From the NCBI RefSeq assembly GCF_000939975.1, contig NZ_LK391969.1:2632600-2696599 (forward strand): a DNA stretch of 64,000 nt, in the 5' to 3' direction. This DNA is from Pseudomonas saudimassiliensis. Lineage in GTDB: Bacteria; Pseudomonadota; Gammaproteobacteria; Pseudomonadales; Pseudomonadaceae. The notes under the pieces were generated by a model, which did not search any database, was not told the DNA's origin, and saw only the letters and a program-made list of their open reading frames with translations. This document shows, in pieces, positions 17,823 through 27,650 of the stretch (position 1 is its first letter; each line of letters opens with the position of its first letter). A program made the translations under genes and the position numbers.

Positions 17823-19274
17823 TTAGACCAGCTGTTCACCCACGTGCAGCAGCTTCATCGAGTTGGTGCCGCCCTGGGAGTTGTAGACATCCCCCTTGGT
17901 CAGTACTACCCAATCCCCTGATTTGACCAGCCCCAGCTCCAGCAGCTTGTTCACCGCATGCTGGTTCACTTCGCCTGCCGGTACGTCGGCCGGGTTGAAG
18001 GCGATACTCTGCACCCCGCGCATCAAGGCCACCCGGCCCAGGGTCTGGGTGTTGGGTGACAGGGCGTAGATCGGCAGGTGGGAACGGATGCGCGACATGA
18101 TCAGCGGGGTGTACCCGCTCTCGGTCAGGGTGATGACTGCCGTCACATGAGGGAAGTGGTTGGCTGCGTACATGGCGGCCAGGGCGATGGTTTCATCGCA
18201 GCGCTCGAACTCCATGTGCAGGCGGTGACCGGACAGCTGGCTGGTCGGGTTCTTCTCCGCGCCGCGGCAGATGCGATCCATGGCGGCCACGGTTTCCACC
18301 GGGAAGTCACCGGCGGCGGTCTCGCCCGAGAGCATCACCGCATCGGTGTAGTCCAGAGCGGCGTTGGCTACGTCAGACACCTCGGCACGGGTTGGCAGCG
18401 GGCTGCTGATCATCGACTCCATCATCTGGGTCGCGGTGATCACGGTCTTGTTCTTGCGCCGGGCGCGGGCAATGATGATCTTCTGGATGCCCACCAGCTC
18501 GGCATCGCCAATCTCCACGCCCAGGTCGCCACGGGCCACCATCACGCTGTCACTGGCCTCGATCAGGCCATCCAGCGCGGCTTCGTCAGCTACCGCTTCG
18601 GCCCGTTCGATCTTGGCCACCAGCCAGGCCTGGGAGCCGGCATCCACCAGCAACTGGCGTGCCTGGTCCATGTCCTTGGCGTCGCGGGGGAAGGAGACGG
18701 CGACGTATTCCATTTGCAATTCGGCGGCCAGCAGAATGTCGGCACGGTCCTTGTCGGTCAGCGCCGCGGCGGACAGGCCGCCACCCCGGCGGTTGATGCC
18801 CTTGTGGTTGGACAGCGCGCCGCCGGCCGTCACGGTGCATTCGGCTTCATCAGCGGTAATGGTATCGATCCGCAGCACGATACGGCCATCATCGAGCAGC
18901 AGCTCGTCGCCAGCGTGGCAGTCGGATACCAGTTCCGGATAGTCGATACCGACCACCTCCTGGTTGCCCTCATCCAGCGGGTGGCTGGTGGACAGCCGGA
19001 ACTTGTCGCCGACATCCAGGTGGATCTTGCCTTCCTTGAAGCGGGCGATGCGGATCTTCGGACCCTGCAGGTCGCCCAGCAGGGCGACGTGGGTGCCCTG
19101 TTGCGCGGCAATCTCGCGTACCAGTTGCGCCCGGGCGCGGTGCTCATCATGGGTGCCGTGGGAGAAGTTCAGGCGGGCGACGTTCATCCCGGCCTTGATC
19201 AGGGCTTCAATGCGTTCGGGCGTGGTGCTGGCCGGCCCGAGGGTGGCGACGATCTTGGTACGACGCAGGGTCAT
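17823..19274 (-). CDS. pyk: pyruvate kinase
   Basis: A 483-residue pyruvate kinase, PykA-like in length. It makes pyruvate and ATP from phosphoenolpyruvate and ADP at the end of glycolysis. The sequence opens with LRRTKIVATLGPASTTPE (phosphoryl site Arg and Asn downstream), carries LLGDLQGPKIRI, the catalytic-lysine segment AKIERAEAV, metal site MVARGDLGVEIG, and TQMMESMISSPLPTRAEVSDVANA. It converges with fumarase and diverges from edd across a 103-base spacer. The position beside the Entner-Doudoroff genes fits central carbon flow to pyruvate. Confidence 0.96.
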   Translation of the reverse strand: MTLRRTKIVATLGPASTTPERIEALIKAGMNVARLNFSHGTHDEHRARAQLVREIAAQQGTHVALLGDLQGPKIRIARFKEGKIHLDVGDKFRLSTSHPLDEGNQEVVGIDYPELVSDCHAGDELLLDDGRIVLRIDTITADEAECTVTAGGALSNHKGINRRGGGLSAAALTDKDRADILLAAELQMEYVAVSFPRDAKDMDQARQLLVDAGSQAWLVAKIERAEAVADEAALDGLIEASDSVMVARGDLGVEIGDAELVGIQKIIIARARRKNKTVITATQMMESMISSPLPTRAEVSDVANAALDYTDAVMLSGETAAGDFPVETVAAMDRICRGAEKNPTSQLSGHRLHMEFERCDETIALAAMYAANHFPHVTAVITLTESGYTPLIMSRIRSHLPIYALSPNTQTLGRVALMRGVQSIAFNPADVPAGEVNQHAVNKLLELGLVKSGDWVVLTKGDVYNSQGGTNSMKLLHVGEQLV

Positions 19275-19316
19275 GAATGTTTTCCCTTCAGTTACATTTC
19301 AGTGGCTTACAATAGA

Positions 19317-19335
19317 TCATACGCTCTATGTATGA
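19317..19335. promoter_or_regulatory. operator-like palindrome upstream of edd
   Basis: TCATAC (19317-19322) and GTATGA (19330-19335) are perfect inverted 6-mers separated by 7 bases, 42 bases before the edd ATG in the pyk/edd spacer. This has the shape of a dimeric repressor site. It does not match the TTGT-N7-ACAA form given for pseudomonad HexR, so the binding protein is unknown. Confidence 0.4.
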
Positions 19336-19377
19336 CAGGCAGAAGCCGCCATGACACTGGTCTGACAGGAGAAACGC

Positions 19378-21206
<1,829 letters not shown>

Positions 21207-21210
<4 letters not shown>

Positions 21211-21914
21211 CAGCGGAACAACTGGCTCGAGCGCAGCAGCTCGACTGGCATGGCAGCGACGACGCTGACCAGCAGGCCGAAGTGGTGGCCCGTTATATTC
21301 TTGCCCAGCTGCGCGACGCCATCGACCAGCGCGGCCAGGCGAGTCTGGCCTTGTCCGGTGGTCGCGGCCCGGAGCGTTTTCTCCGGCGGCTGGACCAGGC
21401 GGAGATCGACTGGGACAAGGTCACCATCACCCAGGTGGATGAGCGCTGGGTACCGCCGGCACATGAGCAGAGCAATGCCGGGCTGATTCAGCGCTGCATG
21501 CCCCAGGCGCTGACGCAGGCGACCTGGCTACCCATGTATCAGGGCAAATCCCTGCAGGCCGATGCGCATTATTGCCACTCCCTGCTGGCGCCGCTGCAGC
21601 CCCTGGATGTGGTGGTGCTCGGCATGGGGCCGGACGGGCACACGGCTTCGCTGTTCCCGCATATGCCGAACCTGGCCGAGCACTTGTCCGAACAGACCCA
21701 GGACCTGTGCATTGCGGTGCCGGAGGAGGGGGAGCGCCTGGCCCGTTTGAGCATGACCGCCGCGGTGATCAATCGCGCCCGGTGCAAACTGCTGGTGCTC
21801 AATGGCGAGGATAAGCAGGCCCAACTGGCCACCGCACTGGACACCGGGGATGCCCTCAAGCTGCCCATCGCCGCTTTTCTGACGCCTCCCATGGCTATCT
21901 TCTACAGCCCTTGA
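21207..21914 (+). CDS. pgl: 6-phosphogluconolactonase
   Basis: A 235-residue SOL/DevB-type lactonase that hydrolyses 6-phosphogluconolactone to 6-phosphogluconate, the substrate of Edd. Motifs are LALSGGRGPERFL (phosphate site), VTITQVDERWVPP and VVLGMGPDGHTASLFP. It overlaps edd by four bases and is followed by eda after 17 bases. Glucose-6-phosphate dehydrogenase (zwf), hexR and glk, often found with these genes, are not adjacent here. Confidence 0.95.
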
Positions 21915-21931
21915 GGCATACGGAACCCTGA

Positions 21932-22573
21932 ATGAGATTGACTGAAAACACCCAGACCCTCAAACGCATCTTCACCGGTCAACGTATCCTGCCGGTGCTG
22001 AGCATCCAGCGTGAAGAGGACGTATTGCCCCTGGCGGACGCCCTGGCCGCCGGTGGGGTGACCAATCTGGAAATCACCCTGCGCACGCCCGTGGCGTTGG
22101 TGGCTATCCGCCTGCTTACTACCCAACGGCCGGAGCTCTGCGTCGGTGCTGGTACCGTCCTCGATGGTCGACAGTTCCAGTCGGTGCTGGATGCCGGGGC
22201 ACAGTTTGTCGTCAGCCCCGGGTCGACCCAGGAGCTGTTGACCCTGGGGCTGGACAGTCCGGTCCCGCTGTTGCCGGGCATCGCTACTGCCTCGGAAATC
22301 ATGATGGGGTATCGCCTGGGTTATCGCCATTTCAAGCTGTTCCCCGCCGCGGTCTGCGGCGGTGTCGCCTTGCTGCGCGCCTTTGCCGGTCCCTTCCATG
22401 ATGTGCAGTTCTGCCCCACTGGGGGCATCACGCCCCAGACACTGCCGGATTACCTGGCGCTGGATAACGTCGTGGCGACGGGGGGTACCTGGATGGCGCC
22501 CACGGAGATGGTGAAAGTGGGGGATTGGGCGGGGATTACGCGATTGTGCAAAGAGTTTGCCGGCACGGTTTGA
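21932..22573 (+). CDS. eda: KDPG aldolase
   Basis: A 213-residue class I aldolase that splits 2-keto-3-deoxy-6-phosphogluconate to pyruvate and glyceraldehyde 3-phosphate. The general-base Glu is in LEITLRTP, the Schiff-base lysine in RHFKLFPAAVCGG, and the phosphate site in FCPTGGIT. Third gene of the Entner-Doudoroff operon. It ends 20 bases before the inverted-repeat element at 22594. Confidence 0.96.
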   Translation: MRLTENTQTLKRIFTGQRILPVLSIQREEDVLPLADALAAGGVTNLEITLRTPVALVAIRLLTTQRPELCVGAGTVLDGRQFQSVLDAGAQFVVSPGSTQELLTLGLDSPVPLLPGIATASEIMMGYRLGYRHFKLFPAAVCGGVALLRAFAGPFHDVQFCPTGGITPQTLPDYLALDNVVATGGTWMAPTEMVKVGDWAGITRLCKEFAGTV

Positions 22574-22593
22574 ACGGCGACAAGAACGTGAGC

Positions 22594-22767
22594 GGGAAGC
22601 GTTGATCGTTGCACCCAAGCTCGCGGGCGCGTTCGGGTACCACCTACAGCGGACCGTCGGTTGCCAGGGATAGCAACCGCGAGCTACAGGGACGTACTTG
22701 CTGCGTGTCCGCTGTAGGCGGTACCCGAATGCGCGAACTCCGAAACCTACCCCGATCAACGTTTCCC
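22594..22767. repeat. 174-bp nested inverted-repeat element
   Basis: Three nested inverted repeats share one centre. Outer arms of 15 bases (22594-22608 and 22753-22767) differ at one position. Middle arms of 26 bases (22629-22654 and 22707-22732) differ at two, both transitions that keep G-U pairing. An inner hairpin is CGGTTGC (22658-22664) with GCAACCG (22673-22679). The element fills nearly all the space between the convergent eda and usp genes and encodes no convincing protein. It looks like a non-autonomous repeat that folds as one long stem, and could also end transcription from either side. Confidence 0.75.
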
Positions 22768-22777
22768 TGACGCACCA

Positions 22778-23710
22778 TCAGGCCGGCTTCGACGGATCCA
22801 CAAACCCATCCGGCTTGACGATCAGCACATCGCACGGCACTTCATCCAGCAGGCGCTCGGCGGTATGGCCAACCAGGGCGCTATCCAGGCGCGAACGGGA
22901 AATGGCGCCCATGATCAGCAGATCGATACCCTGTTGGGCGATGAACTCCGGAATCGCCTGTTCCGGATAACCCTTCAACAGGTGCAGTTCGTTAGCCGCC
23001 ACGCCGGCCTGGACGGCGAATGCGCGCAGTGCCTGGTCGTGATGTTGCTGCACCTCGGCGGCGTACCCATCGTAATCCGCGACCAGGCCGGTATCGAAGG
23101 CCAGGGTATGGGGCAGGGGGTTGTAGCAGTGGATGGTCTGCACCTGGGCACCGGTGGCGGCAGCCAGAGCCCGGCCGGTGGCCAGCAATTTGTAGTCCAG
23201 GGCCGCGGGCTTGTCGGCTTCGTGCAACGGGTCGACACTGACACCGATGGCGCGTACCGCGTTGTCTGCCTGTTTCACCAGCCACAGCGGCACCGGGCAA
23301 TGGCGGATCAGGAACCAGTCGGTGTTGGTCAGGACCAGGCGCTTGAGCAGGTTGTGGTGATGGGTGGTCTTCAGTACCAGATCCGGCTGCTGCTCATGGA
23401 TGGCCCGCAGGATATGGTGCTCGTAGCGCTTGCCCCAGACCGCCGTGGTATTGACGATACGGCCCCGGGCGCGCAGCGGGTCGGCGTAGCGCTCCAGGCG
23501 CTCCTCCCGGTGGCCCAGCAGGGTATGGCGGGCCTTGGCCAGACTGTCACGATTGAAAATGCCGCCGTCCAAGGCGGGGATATAGTCCACCAGAAACAGG
23601 GTGAAGCGGGCCTGGGGGTATTGGTCAGCCAGCTGTTCAGCCCGATGCAGACAGGGTTGGTCGGCGTCGCTGGTGGGGTCGATGACCACCAAGATATGTT
23701 CGATATTCAT
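22778..23710 (-). CDS. tandem universal stress protein (UspE-like)
   Basis: A 310-residue protein with two Usp domains. The first starts at MNIEHILVVIDPTSD; the second ends in LLIMGAISRSRLDSALVGHTAERLLDEVPCDVLIVKP, which carries the ATP-binding type G-x2-G-x9-G-(S/T) pattern. The ATG at 23710 is chosen because the protein begins there in the family; an upstream extension has no family match. Such double-Usp proteins support survival in energy-poor or anaerobic conditions in P. aeruginosa. An FNR-type site is present upstream at 23774. Confidence 0.9.
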   Translation of the reverse strand: MNIEHILVVIDPTSDADQPCLHRAEQLADQYPQARFTLFLVDYIPALDGGIFNRDSLAKARHTLLGHREERLERYADPLRARGRIVNTTAVWGKRYEHHILRAIHEQQPDLVLKTTHHHNLLKRLVLTNTDWFLIRHCPVPLWLVKQADNAVRAIGVSVDPLHEADKPAALDYKLLATGRALAAATGAQVQTIHCYNPLPHTLAFDTGLVADYDGYAAEVQQHHDQALRAFAVQAGVAANELHLLKGYPEQAIPEFIAQQGIDLLIMGAISRSRLDSALVGHTAERLLDEVPCDVLIVKPDGFVDPSKPA

Positions 23711-23773
23711 GGCGTTATGCAGCTCTCCCGGTCTTGATGGAAACCAGCTTAGGTGACTTCCTGGAGTATAGCC

Positions 23774-23787
23774 CTGATCCAGATCAA
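23774..23787 (-). promoter_or_regulatory. FNR-type (ANR) box upstream of usp
   Basis: CTGATCCAGATCAA matches 9 of 10 fixed positions of TTGAT-N4-ATCAA. It is centred 70 bases before the usp ATG. A weak -10-like TAAGCT lies about where a -41.5 activator site would need it. Some pseudomonad usp genes are ANR-activated, which fits. Confidence 0.5.
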
Positions 23788-23896
23788 CTCTGGATCCATC
23801 CATTCGGCGGTATCGAACAGTGAGTGCTTGGCCTGCGACCGCGGCTGGTTTATTCTCTTCTCCACCTCCAGGGACGAGCCGGCGCAAGGAAGCCAC

Positions 23897-24100
23897 ATGA
23901 TGCGCTCAACCATTCTGCACGGTGTTGCTGTCTATATGCCCAAGACGATGCCTACCGTCCAGCTGATGCTGGGGCGGCATATATTCGTCCGCCGAGACGG
24001 CGCCTCGCACGGTATACATGAATGTCCCGCAGGGACGGAAGAATTCCAGGCTCTGCCGATCAACAACAGGAGCATCGCCAGTTATGCAAGGTACCTCTAA
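23897..24100 (+). CDS. possible 67-residue leader ORF upstream of the PilZ gene
   Basis: An ATG with AAGGA 6 bases upstream opens a 67-codon frame that ends 17 bases inside the PilZ gene. No protein family is recognised and codon use is not strongly gene-like, so it may be chance; it could instead couple translation to the PilZ gene. It lies in the 373-base gap between usp and pilZ, which otherwise holds the ANR box and RsmA-type motifs. Confidence 0.2.
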   Translation: MMRSTILHGVAVYMPKTMPTVQLMLGRHIFVRRDGASHGIHECPAGTEEFQALPINNRSIASYARYL

Positions 24101-24485
24101 GCAGGGAGCATTGCCTGACTCATCGGACCAGTTCAGTCGCCGGATAGCACGGCATCAATTGCCTGCCTATCTGAACGTCTATAACAGTCATACCGGGCAT
24201 TTCATGGGCACCATGGGCAATCTGTCGTGCAACGGGTTCATGTTGATCAGCCGGTTGCCGGTGATGCTCGGGGCGGAATACGACATGCAGCTGCACCTGC
24301 CGTCGGCCACCGGTGAAGGGCTGCAGACGCACAAGTTTCGCGCCGTCAGCCGCTGGTGCCGCCCTGACCTGACACCGGGGCACCATGACGCCGGCTTCAG
24401 CATTGTCGAGAACGCGGACCTGTTCGCCAATCTGGCCGATGCATTGCAACACTATTTCAGTTTCGCGCACGCCGGAGATGCCTGA
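24084..24485 (+). CDS. PilZ domain protein (c-di-GMP receptor)
   Basis: A 133-residue single-domain PilZ protein. The c-di-GMP signature is complete: RxxxR as RRIAR near residue 20, then NLSCNG ((D/N)xSxxG) near residue 47, with the expected beta strands between. The start at ATG 24084 is preferred; an upstream frame from 24018 lacks a ribosome site. GGAG is 11 bases upstream, rather far. It would read c-di-GMP set by the SadC-like cyclase and BifA encoded in the same window; its target is unknown. Confidence 0.85.
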   Translation: MQGTSKQGALPDSSDQFSRRIARHQLPAYLNVYNSHTGHFMGTMGNLSCNGFMLISRLPVMLGAEYDMQLHLPSATGEGLQTHKFRAVSRWCRPDLTPGHHDAGFSIVENADLFANLADALQHYFSFAHAGDA

Positions 24486-24533
24486 CCCGGCCGTACGGGG
24501 TACCCTGCAGCGATCACGAGCAGGGGAGCGGTA

Positions 24534-25976
24534 ATGAGCAAGACTATTTTCTGGTATGACTTCGAAGCCACTGGCATCGATCCACGGCGCGACCGGCCAT
24601 TGCAGGTGGCCGGTGTACGCACGGACGAGGAACTGAACGAGATCGGCGAGCCATTGTGCATCGACTGCCGTATCGCCGACGACATCCTGCCCCATCCCAT
24701 GGCCTGCCTGGTGACCGGTATCGATCCGGTCCGGGCGCAGCGGGGTCTGCCGGAGGCCCGGTTCATGCAGCTGCTGCATGATGAGATGGCCCAGCCCGGC
24801 ACCTGCACCGCCGGTTACAATAATCTGCGTTATGACGATGAAATGACGCGATTTTCCCTGTATCGCAATTATTTCGACCCCTATGGTCGCGAATGGCAGG
24901 GCGGCAACAGTCGCTGGGATCTGCTGGATGCGCTCCGTACTGCCCATGCCCTGCGCCCGGAGGGCATCAACTGGCCGCAGCAGGATGGCGCTACCAGCCT
25001 GCGCCTGGAACTGCTGACCGCGGCCAATGGTATCGACCACGGCCAGGCCCACGATGCACTGGCCGATGTGCGGGCGACCATCGCCATGGCCCGTCTGCTG
25101 AAACAGGCCCAGCCGCGCCTGTTCACTTATCTCTTCGAACTGCGCAGCAAGCATCGGGTATGCGAGCTGATCGATCTGCAGCAATGCCGCCCGTTGGTTC
25201 ATGTCTCCGGCCGTTTTGGCCGCGATCGCCATGGGCTGGCGCTGGTGCTACCGCTGGGCTGGCACCCGCGTAATCGCAACGCCCTGATCGTCTGGGATCT
25301 GGCGGTGGACCCGCAGTTGCTGCAGCAACTCTCCGCCGATGAGCTGTGCCAGCGCTTGTATACCCGTACGGAAGACCTCGCCCCCGGTGAGCAGCGCCCC
25401 GGGCTGAAACTGGTGCATGTCAACAAGTGCCCGGTGCTGGCCGATGCCAAGGTCCTGCGGGCCCAGGATGTCACCCGGCTGCAGCTCGATATGCAAACCC
25501 AATGGGAACGCGCTCGCTGGCTGACCCATTGGCGCATGGCGGGGCAGCAGAAGCTCGCGGCTGTGTATGCCGAGCGCTCATCCGGCGACCCGGGGGAGGC
25601 TGACCCGGAGACCCAGCTGTACGGCAGTTTTACCAGCGATAGCGACCGCCAGCTGTTGCCGGCCATCCGCGCGGCCGATGCCAGTACGCTGACCGCGGCG
25701 GCCTGGCCGCTACAGGACCAGCGGCTGGTGGATATGCTGCAGCGCTATCGGGCCCGTAACTTTCCCGAATCCCTAAGTTCGGCTGAATTGACCGAATGGT
25801 TAAACTTCTGCCGGCAGAAATTGAATGGGGAAATAGCCGGAGCACCCTTGACGTTCGCGGGCTTCTTCCAGGATATGGAACAGGCGATGACGCAGGCGGA
25901 TGAGGCGGGGCGGGTACTGCTGGAACACTGGCGGCAATATGCCTTGGTATTGGCGGATAAGTTGAAGGCCATCTGA
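24534..25976 (+). CDS. sbcB: exodeoxyribonuclease I
   Basis: A 480-residue 3'-5' single-strand DNA exonuclease used in recombination and mismatch repair. The DEDDh catalytic residues are visible: Asp and Glu in FWYDFEATGIDP, Asp in YNNLRYDDEMTRF, and His/Asp in GQAHDALADVRATI. The extended SH3-like and helical C-terminal parts characteristic of ExoI follow, and the length matches E. coli SbcB (475). GGGGAG precedes the ATG. It shares a terminator with the convergent mvaT, as in P. aeruginosa. Confidence 0.96.
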   Translation: MSKTIFWYDFEATGIDPRRDRPLQVAGVRTDEELNEIGEPLCIDCRIADDILPHPMACLVTGIDPVRAQRGLPEARFMQLLHDEMAQPGTCTAGYNNLRYDDEMTRFSLYRNYFDPYGREWQGGNSRWDLLDALRTAHALRPEGINWPQQDGATSLRLELLTAANGIDHGQAHDALADVRATIAMARLLKQAQPRLFTYLFELRSKHRVCELIDLQQCRPLVHVSGRFGRDRHGLALVLPLGWHPRNRNALIVWDLAVDPQLLQQLSADELCQRLYTRTEDLAPGEQRPGLKLVHVNKCPVLADAKVLRAQDVTRLQLDMQTQWERARWLTHWRMAGQQKLAAVYAERSSGDPGEADPETQLYGSFTSDSDRQLLPAIRAADASTLTAAAWPLQDQRLVDMLQRYRARNFPESLSSAELTEWLNFCRQKLNGEIAGAPLTFAGFFQDMEQAMTQADEAGRVLLEHWRQYALVLADKLKAI

Positions 25977-25985
25977 TACATAATG

Positions 25986-26023
25986 AAAAGCCCCGGCATA
26001 TCGAAATATGACTGGGGCTTTTT
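25986..26023. terminator. bidirectional terminator between sbcB and mvaT
   Basis: AAAAGCCCC (25986-25994) pairs with GGGGCTTTTT (26014-26023), with an inner CATAT/ATATG stem. A and T runs on both sides serve both convergent genes. Confidence 0.88.
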
Positions 26024-26048
26024 CTTCAGCTATTGCCGCATCAAGGGA

Positions 26049-26423
26049 TCAACCCAGGATAGTGGCCCAGCTTTCGACTTTCTCCGCACCGTATTGCTCT
26101 TTCCAGGCTTTCAGCGTCTTGTGGTTGCCACCTTTGGTCTCAATGGTTTCACCAGTGTTCGGGTTCTTGTACTGTTTTACCTTGCGCGCGCGTTTGGCAG
26201 TGGGTGCCTTTGCCGCTTTGCTGGTAGCTGCAGGTTTGCCCTGGGGATCCAGAAGAGCGACTACATCAGCGGATTCCTTGCCATATTGCTTCATCAGATC
26301 CTGCAGCTTTTTCTCGAACTCCAGTTCTTTCTTGAGTTTGTCATCATTGGACAGGGAGTTCAGACGCGCGGTCAGGTCGCGAATGGTATCTTCGATCTGA
26401 CGGTATTCCTGAAGCATGGACAT
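26049..26423 (-). CDS. mvaT: H-NS-family xenogeneic silencer MvaT
   Basis: A 124-residue MvaT/MvaU protein, a hallmark of Pseudomonadaceae. The N-terminal coiled coil (residues 1-60, KLKKELEFEKKLQDLMKQYG) mediates oligomerisation. A Lys/Arg/Ala linker and the C-terminal AT-hook-like domain (RKVKQYKNPNTGETIETKGG, NHKTLKAWKEQYG, VESWATILG) follow. It binds AT-rich DNA and silences foreign genes. The 330-base upstream region is clearly more AT-rich than the surroundings, compatible with autoregulation. CAGGAG is 6-8 bases before the ATG. Confidence 0.97.
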   Translation of the reverse strand: MSMLQEYRQIEDTIRDLTARLNSLSNDDKLKKELEFEKKLQDLMKQYGKESADVVALLDPQGKPAATSKAAKAPTAKRARKVKQYKNPNTGETIETKGGNHKTLKAWKEQYGAEKVESWATILG

Positions 26424-26753
26424 TTAGTTTCTCCTGTTGAGTATCAAATAGTAAAAGCAATGATAGTTTACCGGAGAGCGGCTGCACAAGGAGTTGAAGA
26501 TATTTAAGTGTTCAATTGAAGAAACTTTTTGTTAATCCGGTAACGGAATTAGCAGATGCGGAGGTCACGCCCCCATTTCATTTCGATCCGCACCGGATAA
26601 AACCATACTGCCGCTGGAATTTCCGCTAGCCAGGAGTAGAATATGCCGCTTTCGAGGCCCTGCCTCGGGGAGTCCATACCTGGCAGGCACGGTGTTCACG
26701 GTGCGTTTGCCGGGCGATGGAAAAGCCCCCTCATGACTTCTGGAGTTGATTTG
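26424..26753. other. AT-rich mvaT/purU intergenic region
   Basis: A 330-base divergent spacer with no gene. The mvaT side (26440-26560) is AT-rich with several A/T runs, as expected for an MvaT target. The purU side (26600-26750) is GC-rich with short hairpin-capable stretches, but I could not match it to a known riboswitch. Confidence 0.5.
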
Positions 26754-27605
26754 ATGCGCACCTTTCGACTGGTAATTGCCTGCCCCGACCGCGTGGGGAT
26801 TGTGGCCAAGGTCAGTAATCTGCTGGCAACCTACAATGGCTGGATCACTGAAGCCAACCACCATTCGGACAACCTGTCCGGTTGGTTCTTCATGCGCCAT
26901 GAAATCCGTGCCGATTCATTACCCTTCGATGCTGATGGCCTGCGTACAGTATTTGCCCCCATCGCCGCGGAATATGAAATGGAATGGCAAGTCAGTGATT
27001 CGGCCCAGCGCAAGAAGGTCGTCCTGATGGCCAGTCGCGAGTCCCACTGTCTGGCCGATTTGTTACATCGTTTTCACAGTGGCGAGTTGGATTGTGATAT
27101 TACCAGCGTCATTTCCAACCACGACGATTTGCGCAGCATGGTTGAATGGCATGGCATTCCTTTCCACCATGTGCCCGTTGACCCCAAGGACAAGAAGCCG
27201 GCGTTCGATGAAGTTAGTCGGCTGGTCAATGAGCAACAGGCTGATTGTATTGTGCTGGCGCGTTATATGCAGATTCTGCCCGCCGATCTCTGCCAGCAAT
27301 ACGCGCGACGGGTTATCAATATTCACCATAGTTTCCTTCCTTCTTTTGTGGGCGCCCGGCCTTATCATCAGGCGGCCCAGCGCGGGGTAAAACTCATTGG
27401 TGCAACTTGTCACTATGTAACCGAGGAACTGGACGCCGGCCCGATCATCGAACAGGACGTCGTGCGTATCAGTCATCGGCATAATGCCGAAGACATGGTG
27501 CGCCTGGGTAAAGATGTGGAGAAAATGGTACTTTCCCGCGGTTTGCGCTATCACTTGGAAGACCGAGTGTTGGTTCACGACAATAAGACCGTGGTGTTCG
27601 GCTGA
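26754..27605 (+). CDS. purU: formyltetrahydrofolate deformylase
   Basis: A 283-residue PurU, which hydrolyses 10-formyl-tetrahydrofolate to formate and tetrahydrofolate, balancing one-carbon units and supplying formate for purine synthesis. An N-terminal ACT domain (residues 1-80, RLVIACPDRVGIVAKVSN) is followed by a formyltransferase-like catalytic domain with the active-site Asn/His/Asp in VINIHHSFLPSFVGA and ELDAGPIIEQD. The start at MRTFRLVIACPDRVG has TGGAG 9 bases upstream; longer frames have no such signal. The neighbour mvaT matches P. aeruginosa. Confidence 0.96.
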   Translation: MRTFRLVIACPDRVGIVAKVSNLLATYNGWITEANHHSDNLSGWFFMRHEIRADSLPFDADGLRTVFAPIAAEYEMEWQVSDSAQRKKVVLMASRESHCLADLLHRFHSGELDCDITSVISNHDDLRSMVEWHGIPFHHVPVDPKDKKPAFDEVSRLVNEQQADCIVLARYMQILPADLCQQYARRVINIHHSFLPSFVGARPYHQAAQRGVKLIGATCHYVTEELDAGPIIEQDVVRISHRHNAEDMVRLGKDVEKMVLSRGLRYHLEDRVLVHDNKTVVFG

Positions 27606-27615
27606 CCATAGACCT

Positions 27616-27650
27616 GCCTGACACCCCGGCCCAAGCGCGGGGTATCAGGC
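27616..27650 (+). promoter_or_regulatory. strong hairpin abutting the CBS gene start
   Basis: GCCTGA (27616-27621) plus ACCCCG (27623-27628) pair with CGGGGT (27638-27643) plus TCAGGC (27645-27650), with one C/A mismatch and a 9-base loop. The stem ends on the base before the ATG at 27651. No T run follows, so it is a poor terminator and could instead hide the ribosome site. Confidence 0.6.

Noticed and set aside
19275..19377. HexR operator in the pyk/edd spacer
   Set aside because: No TTGT-N7-ACAA or close variant was found; only the different palindrome at 19317 is present.
22574..22777. Small protein gene in the eda/usp gap
   Set aside because: Open frames there are short and follow the inverted repeat; the arms explain the sequence better than coding.
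23753..24083. Longer 115-codon frame before the PilZ gene
   Set aside because: Its first part lacks a ribosome site and lies over the usp control region; only the part from 23897 has any start signal.
26570..26750. Folate or glycine riboswitch before purU
   Set aside because: The region can fold locally but shows none of the conserved core motifs I know for those riboswitches.
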